Shown one piece after another: positions 32,511 to 41,820 of a stretch of 56,119 nucleotides of DNA. The position numbers were made by a program, and so were the translations under genes. Position 1 is the first letter of the stretch. Each line of letters opens with the position of its first letter. The notes beneath the pieces are model-generated. The model did no database searches. It was not told the DNA's origin and saw only the letters and a program-made list of their open reading frames with translations. The stretch comes from Lachnospiraceae bacterium UBA7784 (GTDB lineage Bacteria; Bacillota; Clostridia; Lachnospirales; Lachnospiraceae), in contig DLDA01000011.1 in assembly GCA_002480925.1 (NCBI GenBank), positions 1 through 56,119 of the forward strand. The letters run 5' to 3'.

Positions 32511-34109
32511 TTATATCCCTGAAGCGCCGTAATTCTTCAGAACTCTGGCACTAGGATCATCCACATCGCAGTTCTCCCAGTTCTTGTTCGGCATCCAGTA
32601 TGCCGGGATCATCTGGGCCTGACCCTTATAATACTTCTCAAAGAGATCTCTGTAAAGCAGAGACTCCTTTGTGAACGGAACCGGTGCTAAGCCCTCTTTT
32701 CCATAGAGGGCTACCCTTTCATGGAATTCCTGGTCTGTATAAACAGTCTCGGCATATTCCTTTATATCATCTACCATGGAATGTCCGACAGCATCTGAGA
32801 ATGCTGCCTTTTCACGGAAGAGAAGGTCATCAGGGAGATATCCAGTTCCCTCAAACGCATGACGGAGCAGGTACTTTCCCTTATTATACTTATTCATCTT
32901 GAGTTCTGGATCTATGCTCATCACATAGCTTGCGAAGTCCAGATCGCCAAAAGGCACACGTGCCTCCATGGACCAGGTGGATATGCATCTGTCGGCACGA
33001 AGGACATCGTAGAAATAAAGCTCATGAACCCTCTTCTCGGCTTCCTTCTGGAACTCCTCAGCATTCGGAGCGAAATCTGTATACTTGTAGCCGAAGAGCT
33101 CATCGGAGATCTCTCCTGTGAGGAGCACCCTGATATCGCTCTGCTGATGGATAGCCTTGCAGCATAGATACATTCCCATGCTTGCCCTTATGGTCGTGAT
33201 ATCGTAGGTACCGAGCTCAGCTATGACCTCCTCGAGAGAGCTTATAACCGTATCGCGGTCTATTATCACCTCATGATGGTTGGAGCCTATATAATCTGCT
33301 GCTTCCTTAGCATATTTGAGATCTATGGCATCTGTATCCATTCCGATTGCATAGGTCTCAATAGGCTTTCCTAAAAGCTTCTGGGAAATGGCACATACAA
33401 GGGATGAATCAAGTCCTCCTGAAAGCAGAAAGCCAACCGGAGCATCAGCATCGAGTCTCTTGTCAACAGCCGCTATAAGGCGCTCCCTTATACCGCTGCA
33501 TATATCATCAAGGCTTCCGCTTATGTAGTCATGTCTTGCTGCAATATCGCAGTATAGCTCAAACTTCCCGTCCTTATAGAAATACCCTGGCGGGAAAGCT
33601 ATGATCTTGTCTACAAGGCCACAAAGATTCTTGGCTTCGCTTGCAAAGACTATATTTTTATTACTGTCATATCCATAGAAAAGAGGTCTGATCCCGAAAG
33701 GATCTCTTGCTGCTATAAGGCTCTTAGACTTTGCATCATAGATAACACATGCAAATTCGGCGTCAAGTCTTTTAAACATTTCCGTCCCGTATATTTCATA
33801 CATAGGGAGCAGAAGCTCACAGTCACTGTCACTCCTGAATGTATAGCCCTTTTCCTCTAATATCTTCTTTTCCTTGCGGAAACCATACAGCTCACCATTG
33901 CAGATAACTGCATTGCCATTCAATGTAAACGGCTGCATTCCCTCAGGGGTGAGTCCCATGATCGATAGTCTCTGAAATCCGAGTCTTGTCTTGCCAAAGT
34001 CCATTATCCTTTCATCGTCAGGACCTCTGGAATGAGTCTTTGCAAAATGCTCTCGAAAGGATGCATCAGTGATCGCTGACATATCCTCAACTGCCATAAT
34101 AGAACACAT
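32511..34109 (-). CDS. asnB: Asparagine synthase, glutamine-hydrolysing (AsnB)
   Basis: Makes asparagine from aspartate using glutamine and ATP. The 532-residue product begins MCSIMAVED, so Cys2 is the N-terminal glutaminase nucleophile after Met removal. Class II amidotransferase motifs SRGPDDERIMDFGKTRLGFQ and NGNAVICNGELYG follow. The PP-loop synthetase core is GFLLSGGLDSSLVCAIS, and LLTGEISDELFGY follows. It consumes the glutamine made by glnN directly downstream. The leader carries a promoter and an intrinsic terminator before the start; the start has AGAGGT upstream. Confidence 0.95.
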   Translation of the reverse strand: MCSIMAVEDMSAITDASFREHFAKTHSRGPDDERIMDFGKTRLGFQRLSIMGLTPEGMQPFTLNGNAVICNGELYGFRKEKKILEEKGYTFRSDSDCELLLPMYEIYGTEMFKRLDAEFACVIYDAKSKSLIAARDPFGIRPLFYGYDSNKNIVFASEAKNLCGLVDKIIAFPPGYFYKDGKFELYCDIAARHDYISGSLDDICSGIRERLIAAVDKRLDADAPVGFLLSGGLDSSLVCAISQKLLGKPIETYAIGMDTDAIDLKYAKEAADYIGSNHHEVIIDRDTVISSLEEVIAELGTYDITTIRASMGMYLCCKAIHQQSDIRVLLTGEISDELFGYKYTDFAPNAEEFQKEAEKRVHELYFYDVLRADRCISTWSMEARVPFGDLDFASYVMSIDPELKMNKYNKGKYLLRHAFEGTGYLPDDLLFREKAAFSDAVGHSMVDDIKEYAETVYTDQEFHERVALYGKEGLAPVPFTKESLLYRDLFEKYYKGQAQMIPAYWMPNKNWENCDVDDPSARVLKNYGASGI

Positions 34110-34153
34110 TTCTTATACCTCTTTTCTTTCCAACAGCCTCTTTTCTGCTTTCA

Positions 34154-34202
34154 GGACAAAAAAGAAGGCGTCACGAACTCCTTATGGAATTCGAGGCGCC
34201 TT
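34154..34202 (-). terminator. Leader terminator/attenuator upstream of asnB
   Basis: On the minus strand AAGGCG and CGAATTCC pair with GGAGTTCG and CGCCTT (34202-34165), with one small internal loop and an ATAA tetraloop, followed by CTTTTTTG. This well-formed intrinsic terminator lies between the asnB promoter and the asnB start, so it must be bypassed for expression. Only about 18 bases separate the predicted transcription start from the stem, too few for a ligand-binding aptamer. I recognise neither a T-box nor a glutamine riboswitch. Confidence 0.75.
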
Positions 34203-34226
34203 TGCCGTTTCTGTTACGATGTTAAA

Positions 34227-34255
34227 AGTATATGACTTTCATCTTTCTTTGTCAA
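34227..34255 (-). promoter_or_regulatory. Strong sigma-A promoter of asnB-glnN
   Basis: Perfect TTGACA (34255-34250), exact 17-base spacer, TATACT (34232-34227). It lies about 20 bases after the yajC stop and about 120 bases before asnB. Confidence 0.8.
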
Positions 34256-34273
34256 GAAAAAAAATAAAATAAT

Positions 34274-34624
34274 TTACTTTGTTCTCTTATCGGAAGTCTC
34301 TTCCTTTACGGCATCCTCAGGCTTCTCGACTGCAGCAATGGCAGCCTTCTGCATAGGGATCCTGCAATTCTTGTTGGAACCGAACTCCACTATTATCGTA
34401 TCACTGTCGATATCGATAACCACTCCATAGAAACCGCTTGTAGTAAGGACCGTATCTCCTACTGCGACTGTATTGAGAAGGGCTTCCTTCTTCTTTGCTT
34501 CCTTCTGCTGAGGACGGATCATAAGGAAATAAAGGATCACAAACATGATCACGATCCATATGATGGTAAAGAATCCTCCGCCGGCTGCAGATGCCGACTT
34601 ACTCAAAAATACAGGGTTTAACAT
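34274..34624 (-). CDS. yajC: Preprotein translocase subunit YajC
   Basis: Small accessory membrane protein of the SecDF complex. The 116-residue product has one N-terminal transmembrane helix (GFFTIIWIVIMFVILYFLMI) followed by the defining RPQQKEAKKKEALLNTVAVG and a GDTVLTTSGFYGVV beta segment. The acidic C-terminal tail is longer than in many homologues. It follows tgt by 53 bases; the tgt-yajC order is conserved widely in bacteria. Confidence 0.95.
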   Translation of the reverse strand: MLNPVFLSKSASAAGGGFFTIIWIVIMFVILYFLMIRPQQKEAKKKEALLNTVAVGDTVLTTSGFYGVVIDIDSDTIIVEFGSNKNCRIPMQKAAIAAVEKPEDAVKEETSDKRTK

Positions 34625-34677
34625 TTTTTCCTCCTAAAGTTAATCACAAAGCTTTTACTATTGTAACCAATTCAAGG

Positions 34678-35823
34678 TCACTTTTCAAGAGAAACTTCCT
34701 TAAGCTCTGAAAGCTTCTCTCTCTTGAACCTTGCGTAGCATCCTGCATCTATAGCATTTCTTATCTGCTCCATAAGATGATTGTAGAAATAAAGATTATG
34801 CATAACGCAGAACCTCATTCCCAGCATCTCCTTTGCCTTTAGCAGGTGATGGATGTATGCCCTTGAGTAGGTGCGGCATACAGGACAGCCGCAGCCCTCC
34901 TCTATAGGCTTCATATCCTTCTCATAGCGGGCATTGAAAAGATTTCTCTTTCCCTTATTGGTATATACATGCCCGTGACGTCCGTTTCTGGATGGATATA
35001 CACAGTCAAAGAAATCGACTCCTCTGTCGACTGCCTCGAGGATGTTTGCCGGAGTTCCGACTCCCATCAGATAGGTCGGTTTGTCCTGTGGCAGATATGG
35101 CAGAGTCACATCCAGTATATGATACATCTGCTCATGGCTTTCACCGACAGCCAGACCACCAACCGCATATCCGTCAAGGTCAAGCTCACTGATCCGCTTT
35201 GCATGGTCTATCCTTATGTCCTCATAGATGGCTCCCTGATTGATACCAAAAAGAAGCTGGTCCTTATTTATCGTATCATCTCTTTTATTAAGCTCTGCCA
35301 TCTTATCCCTGCATCTTACCAGCCATCTGTAGGTACGGTCAACTGAATTCTTCACATAGTTGTAATCAGCAAGGGCATTAGGACACTCATCGAAGGCCAT
35401 GGCTATCGTCGATCCCAGATTGGACTGGATCTGCATCGATTCCTCAGGTCCCATAAAGATTCTGTGTCCGTCGATATGCGATCTGAATGTGACTCCCTCC
35501 TCCTTTATGCTTCTAAGTCCTGCAAGGGAGAATACCTGAAAGCCACCTGAATCGGTAAGGATAGGACGGTCCCAGACCATGAAGCGGGCAAGACCTCCGA
35601 GCTCCTTTATCACTTTATCACCTGTTCGTACATGCAGATGATAGGTATTGGAAAGCTCTATCTGGGTCCCTATCTCCTTCAGATCATTTGTTGAGACGGC
35701 TCCCTTTATAGCTCCGACTGTTCCTACATTCATAAAGACCGGAGTCTCTACACTGCCATGGACCGTCCTGAATGTAGCATGCTTTGCCCGTCCATCTGAT
35801 TTTCTTATAATATACTCTGCCAT
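34678..35823 (-). CDS. tgt: tRNA-guanine transglycosylase (Tgt)
   Basis: Exchanges guanine 34 in GUN-anticodon tRNAs for preQ1 in the queuosine pathway. The 381-residue product shows ILTDSGGFQVFSLAGLRSIK with the catalytic Asp region, GGLAVGESHEQM, the second Asp in DRGVDFFDCVYPSRNGR, and the zinc site CxCxxC plus His in the C-terminal third (GCGCPVC, then HNLYFYNHLM). Start 35823 (MAEYIIRKSDGR) is chosen for family length; it lies one base after the aroC stop. No other queuosine genes are in the window. Confidence 0.96.
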   Translation of the reverse strand: MAEYIIRKSDGRAKHATFRTVHGSVETPVFMNVGTVGAIKGAVSTNDLKEIGTQIELSNTYHLHVRTGDKVIKELGGLARFMVWDRPILTDSGGFQVFSLAGLRSIKEEGVTFRSHIDGHRIFMGPEESMQIQSNLGSTIAMAFDECPNALADYNYVKNSVDRTYRWLVRCRDKMAELNKRDDTINKDQLLFGINQGAIYEDIRIDHAKRISELDLDGYAVGGLAVGESHEQMYHILDVTLPYLPQDKPTYLMGVGTPANILEAVDRGVDFFDCVYPSRNGRHGHVYTNKGKRNLFNARYEKDMKPIEEGCGCPVCRTYSRAYIHHLLKAKEMLGMRFCVMHNLYFYNHLMEQIRNAIDAGCYARFKREKLSELKEVSLEK

Positions 35824-35824
35824 A

Positions 35825-36907
35825 TCATATCCTGAGTCTATCAATCCTTGCGCTCTGACCGGCCAGCAGGGCATCAGCTATCACAAGTGCGCTCATGCAC
35901 TCTACGACCACAACTGCCCTTGGCACTATGACCGGATCATGGCGTCCCTTTATCTCTATAACTGTATCCTCTCCTGACTGATCAACGCTAGACTGAGGTC
36001 TCGAGATCGAGGGCGTCGGCTTGAAATAGGCTCGCAGGATGATATCTCCTCCATCGGAGATACCGCCTGTGATACCGCCTGAATGATTTGTCTTTTTATG
36101 GACTCTGCCATTTTCCATATAAAGCTCGTCATTATTCTCGCTCCCTCTGGAAAGAGCGACAGCCGTGCCATCTCCTATCTCAACTGCCTTTACAGCTCCT
36201 ATAGACATTACCGCATATGAAAGCCTTGCATCGAGCTTGTCAAACACAGGGTCTCCAAGACCAGCCGGAAGGCCAGTTGCTATGCATTCTACAACTCCGC
36301 CTGCTGAATCCTGATCCCTTATGCAATCCTTAAGAAAATCTCCTGCCTGCTCTGCTGCCTTCTTATCAGGCATATAGAGAGGGTTTTTACAGCACTCTTC
36401 AGGATCAAATGATGATATGGTCACCGGTCCTATAGACCTTGTATAAGCATGGACCTCAATACCAAATTCATCAAGCAGCTTAAGAGCCACTGCTCCGGCA
36501 GCTACTCTGGCTCCTGTCTCCCTTCCTGAGGACCGGCCGCCGCCTCTGTAATCCCTGAAACCGAATTTCTCAAAATATCCCAGGTCAGCATGACCTGGCC
36601 TGAACTTGTCCTTTATATTGGAATAATCCTTTGAATGCTGATCGGTATTCCTGATAAGAAGAGCTATAGGAGTACCTGTCGTCTTCCCCTCAAAGACACC
36701 TGACAGGATCTCAACCTTGTCTGCCTCATTTCTTTTGGTAGTAAATTCGGACTGTCCTGGTCTTCTCCTGTCCAGGTATTTCTGGATATCCTGCTCTGAC
36801 AGCTTCATCCCGGCAGGACATCCGTCAACAACGGCTCCTATAGCCTTTCCGTGTGATTCTCCAAAGGTCGAAACCCTGAAATTAGTTCCAAAAACTGAAC
36901 CAGCCAT
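35825..36907 (-). CDS. aroC: Chorismate synthase (AroC)
   Basis: Last step of the shikimate pathway, converting EPSP to chorismate with reduced FMN. The 360-residue protein has the family's signatures: [19 protein letters not shown] at the N-terminus, [20 protein letters not shown] with [10 protein letters not shown], and the C-terminal [21 protein letters not shown] precedes the start. It is inserted between a lactonase gene and tgt in a long operon and has no other aro gene beside it here. Chorismate feeds the aromatic amino acids, which links loosely to the iorAB-paaK genes further on. Confidence 0.96.
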   Translation of the reverse strand: MAGSVFGTNFRVSTFGESHGKAIGAVVDGCPAGMKLSEQDIQKYLDRRRPGQSEFTTKRNEADKVEILSGVFEGKTTGTPIALLIRNTDQHSKDYSNIKDKFRPGHADLGYFEKFGFRDYRGGGRSSGRETGARVAAGAVALKLLDEFGIEVHAYTRSIGPVTISSFDPEECCKNPLYMPDKKAAEQAGDFLKDCIRDQDSAGGVVECIATGLPAGLGDPVFDKLDARLSYAVMSIGAVKAVEIGDGTAVALSRGSENNDELYMENGRVHKKTNHSGGITGGISDGGDIILRAYFKPTPSISRPQSSVDQSGEDTVIEIKGRHDPVIVPRAVVVVECMSALVIADALLAGQSARIDRLRI

Positions 36908-36922
36908 ATATCTCCTCTTGGT

Positions 36923-37975
36923 CTACAGCTTCTGGATCCAGATGCTGTTAGGCTTTCCTACTGTAACAGGTCTGTTCCTTAGCAAAAGTGTCTCATCCTC
37001 ATGGTTTACAGCAAAGGTACGTATCTGATTGGAATCATGATTTAATACTGCAACGTACTTATCTCCCGGTAAAACAGCTATAGCCTTAGGGAAATATCCG
37101 CTGGTAGGAAGCTGAGCTGTATGGGTAAGAAGGCCGGTTGTGGTGTCACGCTTCAGCCAGCTTACTCCGTTAAAGCCGTCGACCGAGACATAGACATATT
37201 CCTGATCATGTGAAAGCATAAGCTCACAGGAAAGATCAGAAAGATTTGCCCCCTTCATAGAGGGGATTACCTGTATCCGCTCAAATTCAGGCTCGTCGTC
37301 CTTTACACTGTACTTGTAGACTTCTATCTCATTAGTCAGCTCATCAAGTATGTAAAGGAACTTACCGTCCTTTGAAAACTTCTGTGATCTTGGTCCAGAA
37401 TCCAGATTACATCTTATCAGATCGCACAGAGAAAGCTTTCCTTTCTTATAATCGATCTTGTATACCTTGATCTGATTGAGGCCGTAGTCGGCTGCAAGCA
37501 GGAAATCCTGATCAGGAGTAAGCCTTACGCTTGAAACCTTAGGATGGTCAAGTCTTCTGTCGTTTGCAGATATGGCCACTCCCTGATGAAAGATCCCGTC
37601 AGCTATGTCTCCTATGCTTCCATCAGGATTAAGCCTCATCATAGTGACCTTTCCATCATGAAAGCCCCCTACAAACAGATATCTCCTCTGATAGTCTGTA
37701 GTAACAGCGCATCCTCTCATCCCGTCTATATCGGCCTGATTGATCTTTTTTATCATACCGTCTGACTCAATCGAGAAGGAGGCTACTCCCTCATCCTCTA
37801 TCGAATACAGGAATTTCCCGTCTGATGAGGCGCAGAGATCAGAGGCATTGTTTATAGGGGCAACGCCCTTCTCTGTAAAGACTCCTGTATCAGGATCGAT
37901 GTCATAAACATAGATTCCTATGCTGTTCTCATGTGTGTAGGTACCTACATAAGCTACATATTTTTCTTTACTCAT
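36923..37975 (-). CDS. Seven-bladed beta-propeller lactonase family protein (YkgB/Pgl-like)
   Basis: The 350-residue protein has repeating WD-like blades beginning YVAYVGTYTHENSIGIYVYD, with DPDTGVFTEKGVAPINNASD, LTPDQDFLLAADYGLNQIKV and the late FPKAIAVLPGDKYVAVLNHD. This is the lactonase (6-phosphogluconolactonase, YbhE type) fold. The substrate could be 6-phosphogluconolactone, but many members are only distantly related, so the exact reaction is uncertain. No signal peptide. It starts 2 bases after the trhP stop and is followed by aroC. Confidence 0.82.
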   Translation of the reverse strand: MSKEKYVAYVGTYTHENSIGIYVYDIDPDTGVFTEKGVAPINNASDLCASSDGKFLYSIEDEGVASFSIESDGMIKKINQADIDGMRGCAVTTDYQRRYLFVGGFHDGKVTMMRLNPDGSIGDIADGIFHQGVAISANDRRLDHPKVSSVRLTPDQDFLLAADYGLNQIKVYKIDYKKGKLSLCDLIRCNLDSGPRSQKFSKDGKFLYILDELTNEIEVYKYSVKDDEPEFERIQVIPSMKGANLSDLSCELMLSHDQEYVYVSVDGFNGVSWLKRDTTTGLLTHTAQLPTSGYFPKAIAVLPGDKYVAVLNHDSNQIRTFAVNHEDETLLLRNRPVTVGKPNSIWIQKL

Positions 37976-37977
37976 AT

Positions 37978-39213
37978 CTAATCCGCCAGTTCCTTTCGTC
38001 TCAGAAGGTCCCCGACCTGCGCCACAGGAGGCACTGGAAAATAGATTGTCTCCTTAGGATGCGGCGCCGATTCCACAGGCTCTCTGTCCGAGTTAAAAAG
38101 TTTATCGATTCTTACAGGTATATTATCCCCGTTTGGCTTCATAATTTCAATAGTTTCACCTACTGAGAATTTATTTTTTTGAGAAATCCTGGCCAGTCCG
38201 TCACATATTTCCTCTATCTCGCCAATATAGGTGGCTCCCTTCTCATATGTATTGCTGTCATAGATCTGGGCCTCATCCTTTGGCTTGCCATAGAAAAAGC
38301 CTGTGGAAAACGGCCTGTAGGTGCACTCTCTTATCTCCTGTTCATATAAGGGCTTCTTGCTCTGATACTTATCGACCGACACCGAGAGGTCATCAAGCGC
38401 CATCCTGTAGGCCCTTACAACGGTAGCGACATAGAGATCGGTCTTCATCCTGCCCTCAATCTTTAGAGAATCAACCCCTGCATTACAAAGATCATCCAGG
38501 TGTCCGACCATATTAAGGTCCTTTGAATTAAAGATATAGGTGCCTCTGTCATTTTCCTCCACAGGGAGATATTCTCCAGGTCTCGTCTGCTCAACTACTC
38601 CGTACTGCCAGCGGCATGGATGGGTGCATTCTCCCTGATTGGCATCACGTCCGGTGAAATAATTCGACAGCAGGCATCTACCTGAATACGAGATGCACAT
38701 TGCTCCGTGTACGAATATCTCCATTTCCAGATCATCCGGTATATGCCTTCTGATATCAGCTATCTCCTCAAGAGAAAGCTCCCTTGCGCCTACCACACGC
38801 TTTGCTCCCAGACTGTGCCAGAACTTAAATATCTCGTAGTTTGTATTATTGGCCTGGGTTGAGATATGCAGATCGGTCTTTTTATTATCGATTATCTCCT
38901 TAGCCATCTGGAAGATACCGGGATCTGCTATAAGCAGGCCATCAGGACCTATATCATTTAATTCCTTAAGATAGGCCCTGACCCCAGCAAGATCTCTGTC
39001 ATGGGCAAAGATATTTACGGTGACGTATACCTTTTTCCCTTGCTTATGAGCAAAGGCAATGCCAGCCCTTATCTCTTCATTTGTGAAATTATCTGCTCCG
39101 GCCCTAAGGCCAAAGCTTTCGCCTCCCAGATAAACAGCATCCGCCCCATAGCGTATAGCGGTCTTTAGTACTGAAAGGTTTGCTGCTGGGGCAAGTAGCT
39201 CCGGAATTTTCAT
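37978..39213 (-). CDS. trhP: U32 family tRNA 5-hydroxyuridine synthesis protein TrhP
   Basis: Peptidase U32 family protein (411 residues) of the type that, with prephenate, hydroxylates uridine 34 of tRNA to ho5U rather than cutting proteins. It begins MKIPELLAPAANLSVLKTAI and contains GADAVYLGGESFGLRAGADN and the U32 signature EIFVHGAMCISYSGRCLLSN with FTGRDANQGECTHPCRWQY (conserved Cys). Start 39213 has AGGAG 6 bases upstream. It follows trmR by 13 bases; in Bacillus the same neighbours (yrrM-yrrN-yrrO) make 5-methoxyuridine together. Here one U32 gene replaces two. Confidence 0.87.
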   Translation of the reverse strand: MKIPELLAPAANLSVLKTAIRYGADAVYLGGESFGLRAGADNFTNEEIRAGIAFAHKQGKKVYVTVNIFAHDRDLAGVRAYLKELNDIGPDGLLIADPGIFQMAKEIIDNKKTDLHISTQANNTNYEIFKFWHSLGAKRVVGARELSLEEIADIRRHIPDDLEMEIFVHGAMCISYSGRCLLSNYFTGRDANQGECTHPCRWQYGVVEQTRPGEYLPVEENDRGTYIFNSKDLNMVGHLDDLCNAGVDSLKIEGRMKTDLYVATVVRAYRMALDDLSVSVDKYQSKKPLYEQEIRECTYRPFSTGFFYGKPKDEAQIYDSNTYEKGATYIGEIEEICDGLARISQKNKFSVGETIEIMKPNGDNIPVRIDKLFNSDREPVESAPHPKETIYFPVPPVAQVGDLLRRKELAD

Positions 39214-39226
39214 ATAAGACTCCTGT

Positions 39227-39883
39227 TCAACTGATACTATTTCCCTGATATACTGAAAGAGCAAGTCCGTCTCCGACAGGAAGAAGAGTCGAGAAGAGGG
39301 CCTGATCCTCCATCACAAGCCTCAAGTACTCCCTTATTCTCTTATGGATGGTCCTATCCCTTCTGCAAAGAGCTTCCTTTGGCTCCAATATCCTGCCCTC
39401 CTGGAGAATATTGTCAGCGACTATAAGGGCGCCATCAGACAGATGCGGCCTTATAAGCTTCAGATAGTCTGGATACTGCGCCTTTGCAGCATCTATAAAA
39501 ACAAAATCAAAGGAGCCCTCTATAGTAAGAAGGATCTCCTTTGCATCACCGCATCTGAGGCTAATCGGCGCATTTGATCTGCTGAAATTCTCCTTTGCCT
39601 GCCTGATCCTCGGTTCGTAATTCTCTATTGTGACAAGCTCCTTTAAGGCTGTGTCAAATTGAGCCATCAGAAGAGCTGAAAAGCCTACCGCTGTACCGAT
39701 CTCAAGGATGCGCTCCGGCCTCTTCTCCTGCATCAAAAGAGCCATAAGCCTCTGTGTATCGTCCCTTATTATAGGGACATGATCTAAAAGAGCCTTGTTC
39801 CTGATCAGAAGAAGCTCCTCAGGAAGAATCACAGGAAAGCTTCCGATAAAGCCTTTGAACCTGTCGTAATCAGTAAATATCAT
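39227..39883 (-). CDS. trmR: tRNA 5-hydroxyuridine methyltransferase TrmR-like O-methyltransferase
   Basis: SAM-dependent O-methyltransferase, 218 residues. Motif I is ILEIGTAVGFSALLMAQ, followed by the acidic ENYEPRIRQAKENF and FDFVFIDAAKAQYPDYLKL (motif with DAAK typical of class I OMTs of the YrrM/CCoAOMT group) and VADNILQEGRI. Context next to the U32 gene indicates the Bacillus YrrM/TrmR role: methylating ho5U34 to mo5U34. The start overlaps the rnj stop by four bases. Confidence 0.85.
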   Translation of the reverse strand: MIFTDYDRFKGFIGSFPVILPEELLLIRNKALLDHVPIIRDDTQRLMALLMQEKRPERILEIGTAVGFSALLMAQFDTALKELVTIENYEPRIRQAKENFSRSNAPISLRCGDAKEILLTIEGSFDFVFIDAAKAQYPDYLKLIRPHLSDGALIVADNILQEGRILEPKEALCRRDRTIHKRIREYLRLVMEDQALFSTLLPVGDGLALSVYQGNSIS

Positions 39884-41547
39884 ACTTCCTGAATCACAGG
39901 AAGGATCATAGGATTTCTCTGAGTCTCCTTCCAGATAAAATCTGAGAGTGCGATCTTGACCTCTGTCTTGATCTTGCTCCAGTCCCTGACCCTTGAGTCA
40001 CTAATCTCTTGAAGTCTGTTCGCTACGATAGCCCTTGACTGTTCCATAAGATCCTCTGACTCCTTTACATAGACGAATCCGCGTGAAACTATATCAGGTC
40101 CTGAAACGATCTCGCCGCTTGACTTCTCTATGGCCATTACTATGATAATGATACCGTCCTGAGCCAGATGCTGCCTGTCGCGAAGCACTATGCTTCCTAC
40201 GTCCCCGACTCCGAGTCCGTCTACAAAGACTGTGCCTGTGCGGACATGTCCGGTGACATTTGCCCGTCCCTTTTCATCAAACTCCAGTATATCACCAGAT
40301 GCGAGGATCTTTATATGCTCTGTATCATAGCCCAGTGATCTGGCTATCCTTTCCTGCGCCTTCAGATGCTTGTATTCGCCGTGTACTGGTATCGAATACT
40401 TAGGCTTCACAAGCGAATAGATGAGCTTTATCTCTTCCTGACAGGCATGTCCTGAGACATGGACATCCTGGAAGATGACATTGGCTCCCTTACGATAGAG
40501 CTCGTTTATGATATTCGATACATCCTTCTCATTTCCCGGAATAGGATGTGATGAAAAGATGATCGTATCTCCGGGCTTTATGGCCACCTTCTTATGGGTG
40601 CCGTTTGCCATACGGGAAAGCGCTGCCATCGATTCTCCCTGGCTTCCTGTAGTGATTAGCACAGTCCTGTTGTCAGGATAGTTTTTAAGCTGATCGGTAG
40701 ATATCAGCGTATTGTCCGGTATACTTATATATCCGAGTTTCTGAGCAATGGATATGATGGTCACCATGCTCCTTCCCTCGACAACAACCTTCCGGCCATA
40801 TTTGTATGCGGTATTTATTATCTGCTGTACCCTGTCCACATTGGAGGCGAAGGTGGCTATTATTATTCTGGAATCCTTGTTCTCTGCGAAGATATCGTTG
40901 AACTTGACTCCAACCGTGCTCTCAGACTCTGTAAAGCCCTGTCTCTCAGCATTGGTGGAATCACACATCAGACCAAGCACACCCTTCTTGCCGATCTCAG
41001 CAAATCTCTGAAGATCGATCGCGTCACCAAAAACAGGAGTATAGTCGACCTTGAAATCCCCTGTATGCATTATTACTCCGACCGGAGTATAGATGGCGAG
41101 GGCTGCAGAATCCTGTATGCTATGGTTTGTCTTTATGAATTCGACCCGGAACGGCCCTGCGTTTATAGTCTGTCCGTATTTCACAGTCTTCCTGTGGGTA
41201 CGGTTTAAGTATCCGATCTCGGAAAGCTTATGGTCTATAAGCCCCATAGTAAGCCTTGTGGCATAGATCGGTACATTGATCTCCTTTATCACATAAGGGA
41301 TCGCTCCTATATGGTCCTCATGACCATGAGTTATGAAAAATCCCTTTACCCTTTCCTTATTCTCTACCAGATAGCTTATATCAGGGATGCACATATCGAT
41401 CCCTAACATATCATCCTCAGGAAAGGCCAGCCCGCAGTCGACAACTATTATAGTGTCCCTGTATTCGAAGGCTGTCATATTCATCCCTATCTGTTCCAAC
41501 CCGCCAAGGGGTATTATCTTTAAATGTGATTTCCTCTGTCCTTTCAA
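39880..41547 (-). CDS. rnj: Ribonuclease J
   Basis: Metallo-beta-lactamase/beta-CASP nuclease that degrades and matures RNA. The 555-residue product shows HGHEDHIGAIPYV (zinc ligands), HTGDFKVDYTPV, LMCDSTNAERQGFTESES (beta-CASP), TTGSQGESMAALSRMANGTH and HVSGHACQEEIKLI, ending with the usual C-terminal domain. It starts at TTG with AAGGAG five bases upstream. It lies between the DUF1292 gene and trmR; in Bacillus the equivalent operon position holds mltG (yrrL) instead. Confidence 0.95.
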   Translation of the reverse strand: MKGQRKSHLKIIPLGGLEQIGMNMTAFEYRDTIIVVDCGLAFPEDDMLGIDMCIPDISYLVENKERVKGFFITHGHEDHIGAIPYVIKEINVPIYATRLTMGLIDHKLSEIGYLNRTHRKTVKYGQTINAGPFRVEFIKTNHSIQDSAALAIYTPVGVIMHTGDFKVDYTPVFGDAIDLQRFAEIGKKGVLGLMCDSTNAERQGFTESESTVGVKFNDIFAENKDSRIIIATFASNVDRVQQIINTAYKYGRKVVVEGRSMVTIISIAQKLGYISIPDNTLISTDQLKNYPDNRTVLITTGSQGESMAALSRMANGTHKKVAIKPGDTIIFSSHPIPGNEKDVSNIINELYRKGANVIFQDVHVSGHACQEEIKLIYSLVKPKYSIPVHGEYKHLKAQERIARSLGYDTEHIKILASGDILEFDEKGRANVTGHVRTGTVFVDGLGVGDVGSIVLRDRQHLAQDGIIIIVMAIEKSSGEIVSGPDIVSRGFVYVKESEDLMEQSRAIVANRLQEISDSRVRDWSKIKTEVKIALSDFIWKETQRNPMILPVIQEV

Positions 41548-41556
41548 AAAATCTCC

Positions 41557-41820
41557 TTAAAACTCTATATCTGTATCATCAAGTTCCTCAGAAAAAACCT
41601 TGTAAACTGCCCTGAGGACAGTCTCATCCTCTACCGCTTCGTATGAGACATTTTCCCCATCGTCTGCTGTCTTCTTCAAAATGAAGCATTCTGCCTCCTC
41701 CGCATCAGGATCAGAATCGCTGACAAGAAGATAACATACCTGGTTTATCACGGTTTCATCCAATATATAAAAATCCTGGTTTTCACCAGTGTTTTCATCT
41801 GTGAAGGTTATTTTTTCCAT
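41557..41820 (-). CDS. DUF1292 (YrzB-like) protein
   Basis: An 87-residue acidic protein starting MEKITFTDENTGENQDFYIL, with CYLLVSDSDPDAEEAECFIL and the C-terminal VLRAVYKVFSEELDD. This matches the DUF1292/YrzB family: short, acidic, found after ruvX in Firmicutes. It overlaps the end of ruvX by 26 bases in another frame; an upstream in-frame codon (41886) lies deep in ruvX and is not used. Function unknown. Confidence 0.87.
   Translation of the reverse strand: MEKITFTDENTGENQDFYILDETVINQVCYLLVSDSDPDAEEAECFILKKTADDGENVSYEAVEDETVLRAVYKVFSEELDDTDIEF

Noticed and set aside
34154..34255. T-box or glutamine riboswitch before asnB-glnN
   Set aside because: No T-box sequence or glutamine aptamer blocks are present, and only about 18 bases precede the terminator stem.
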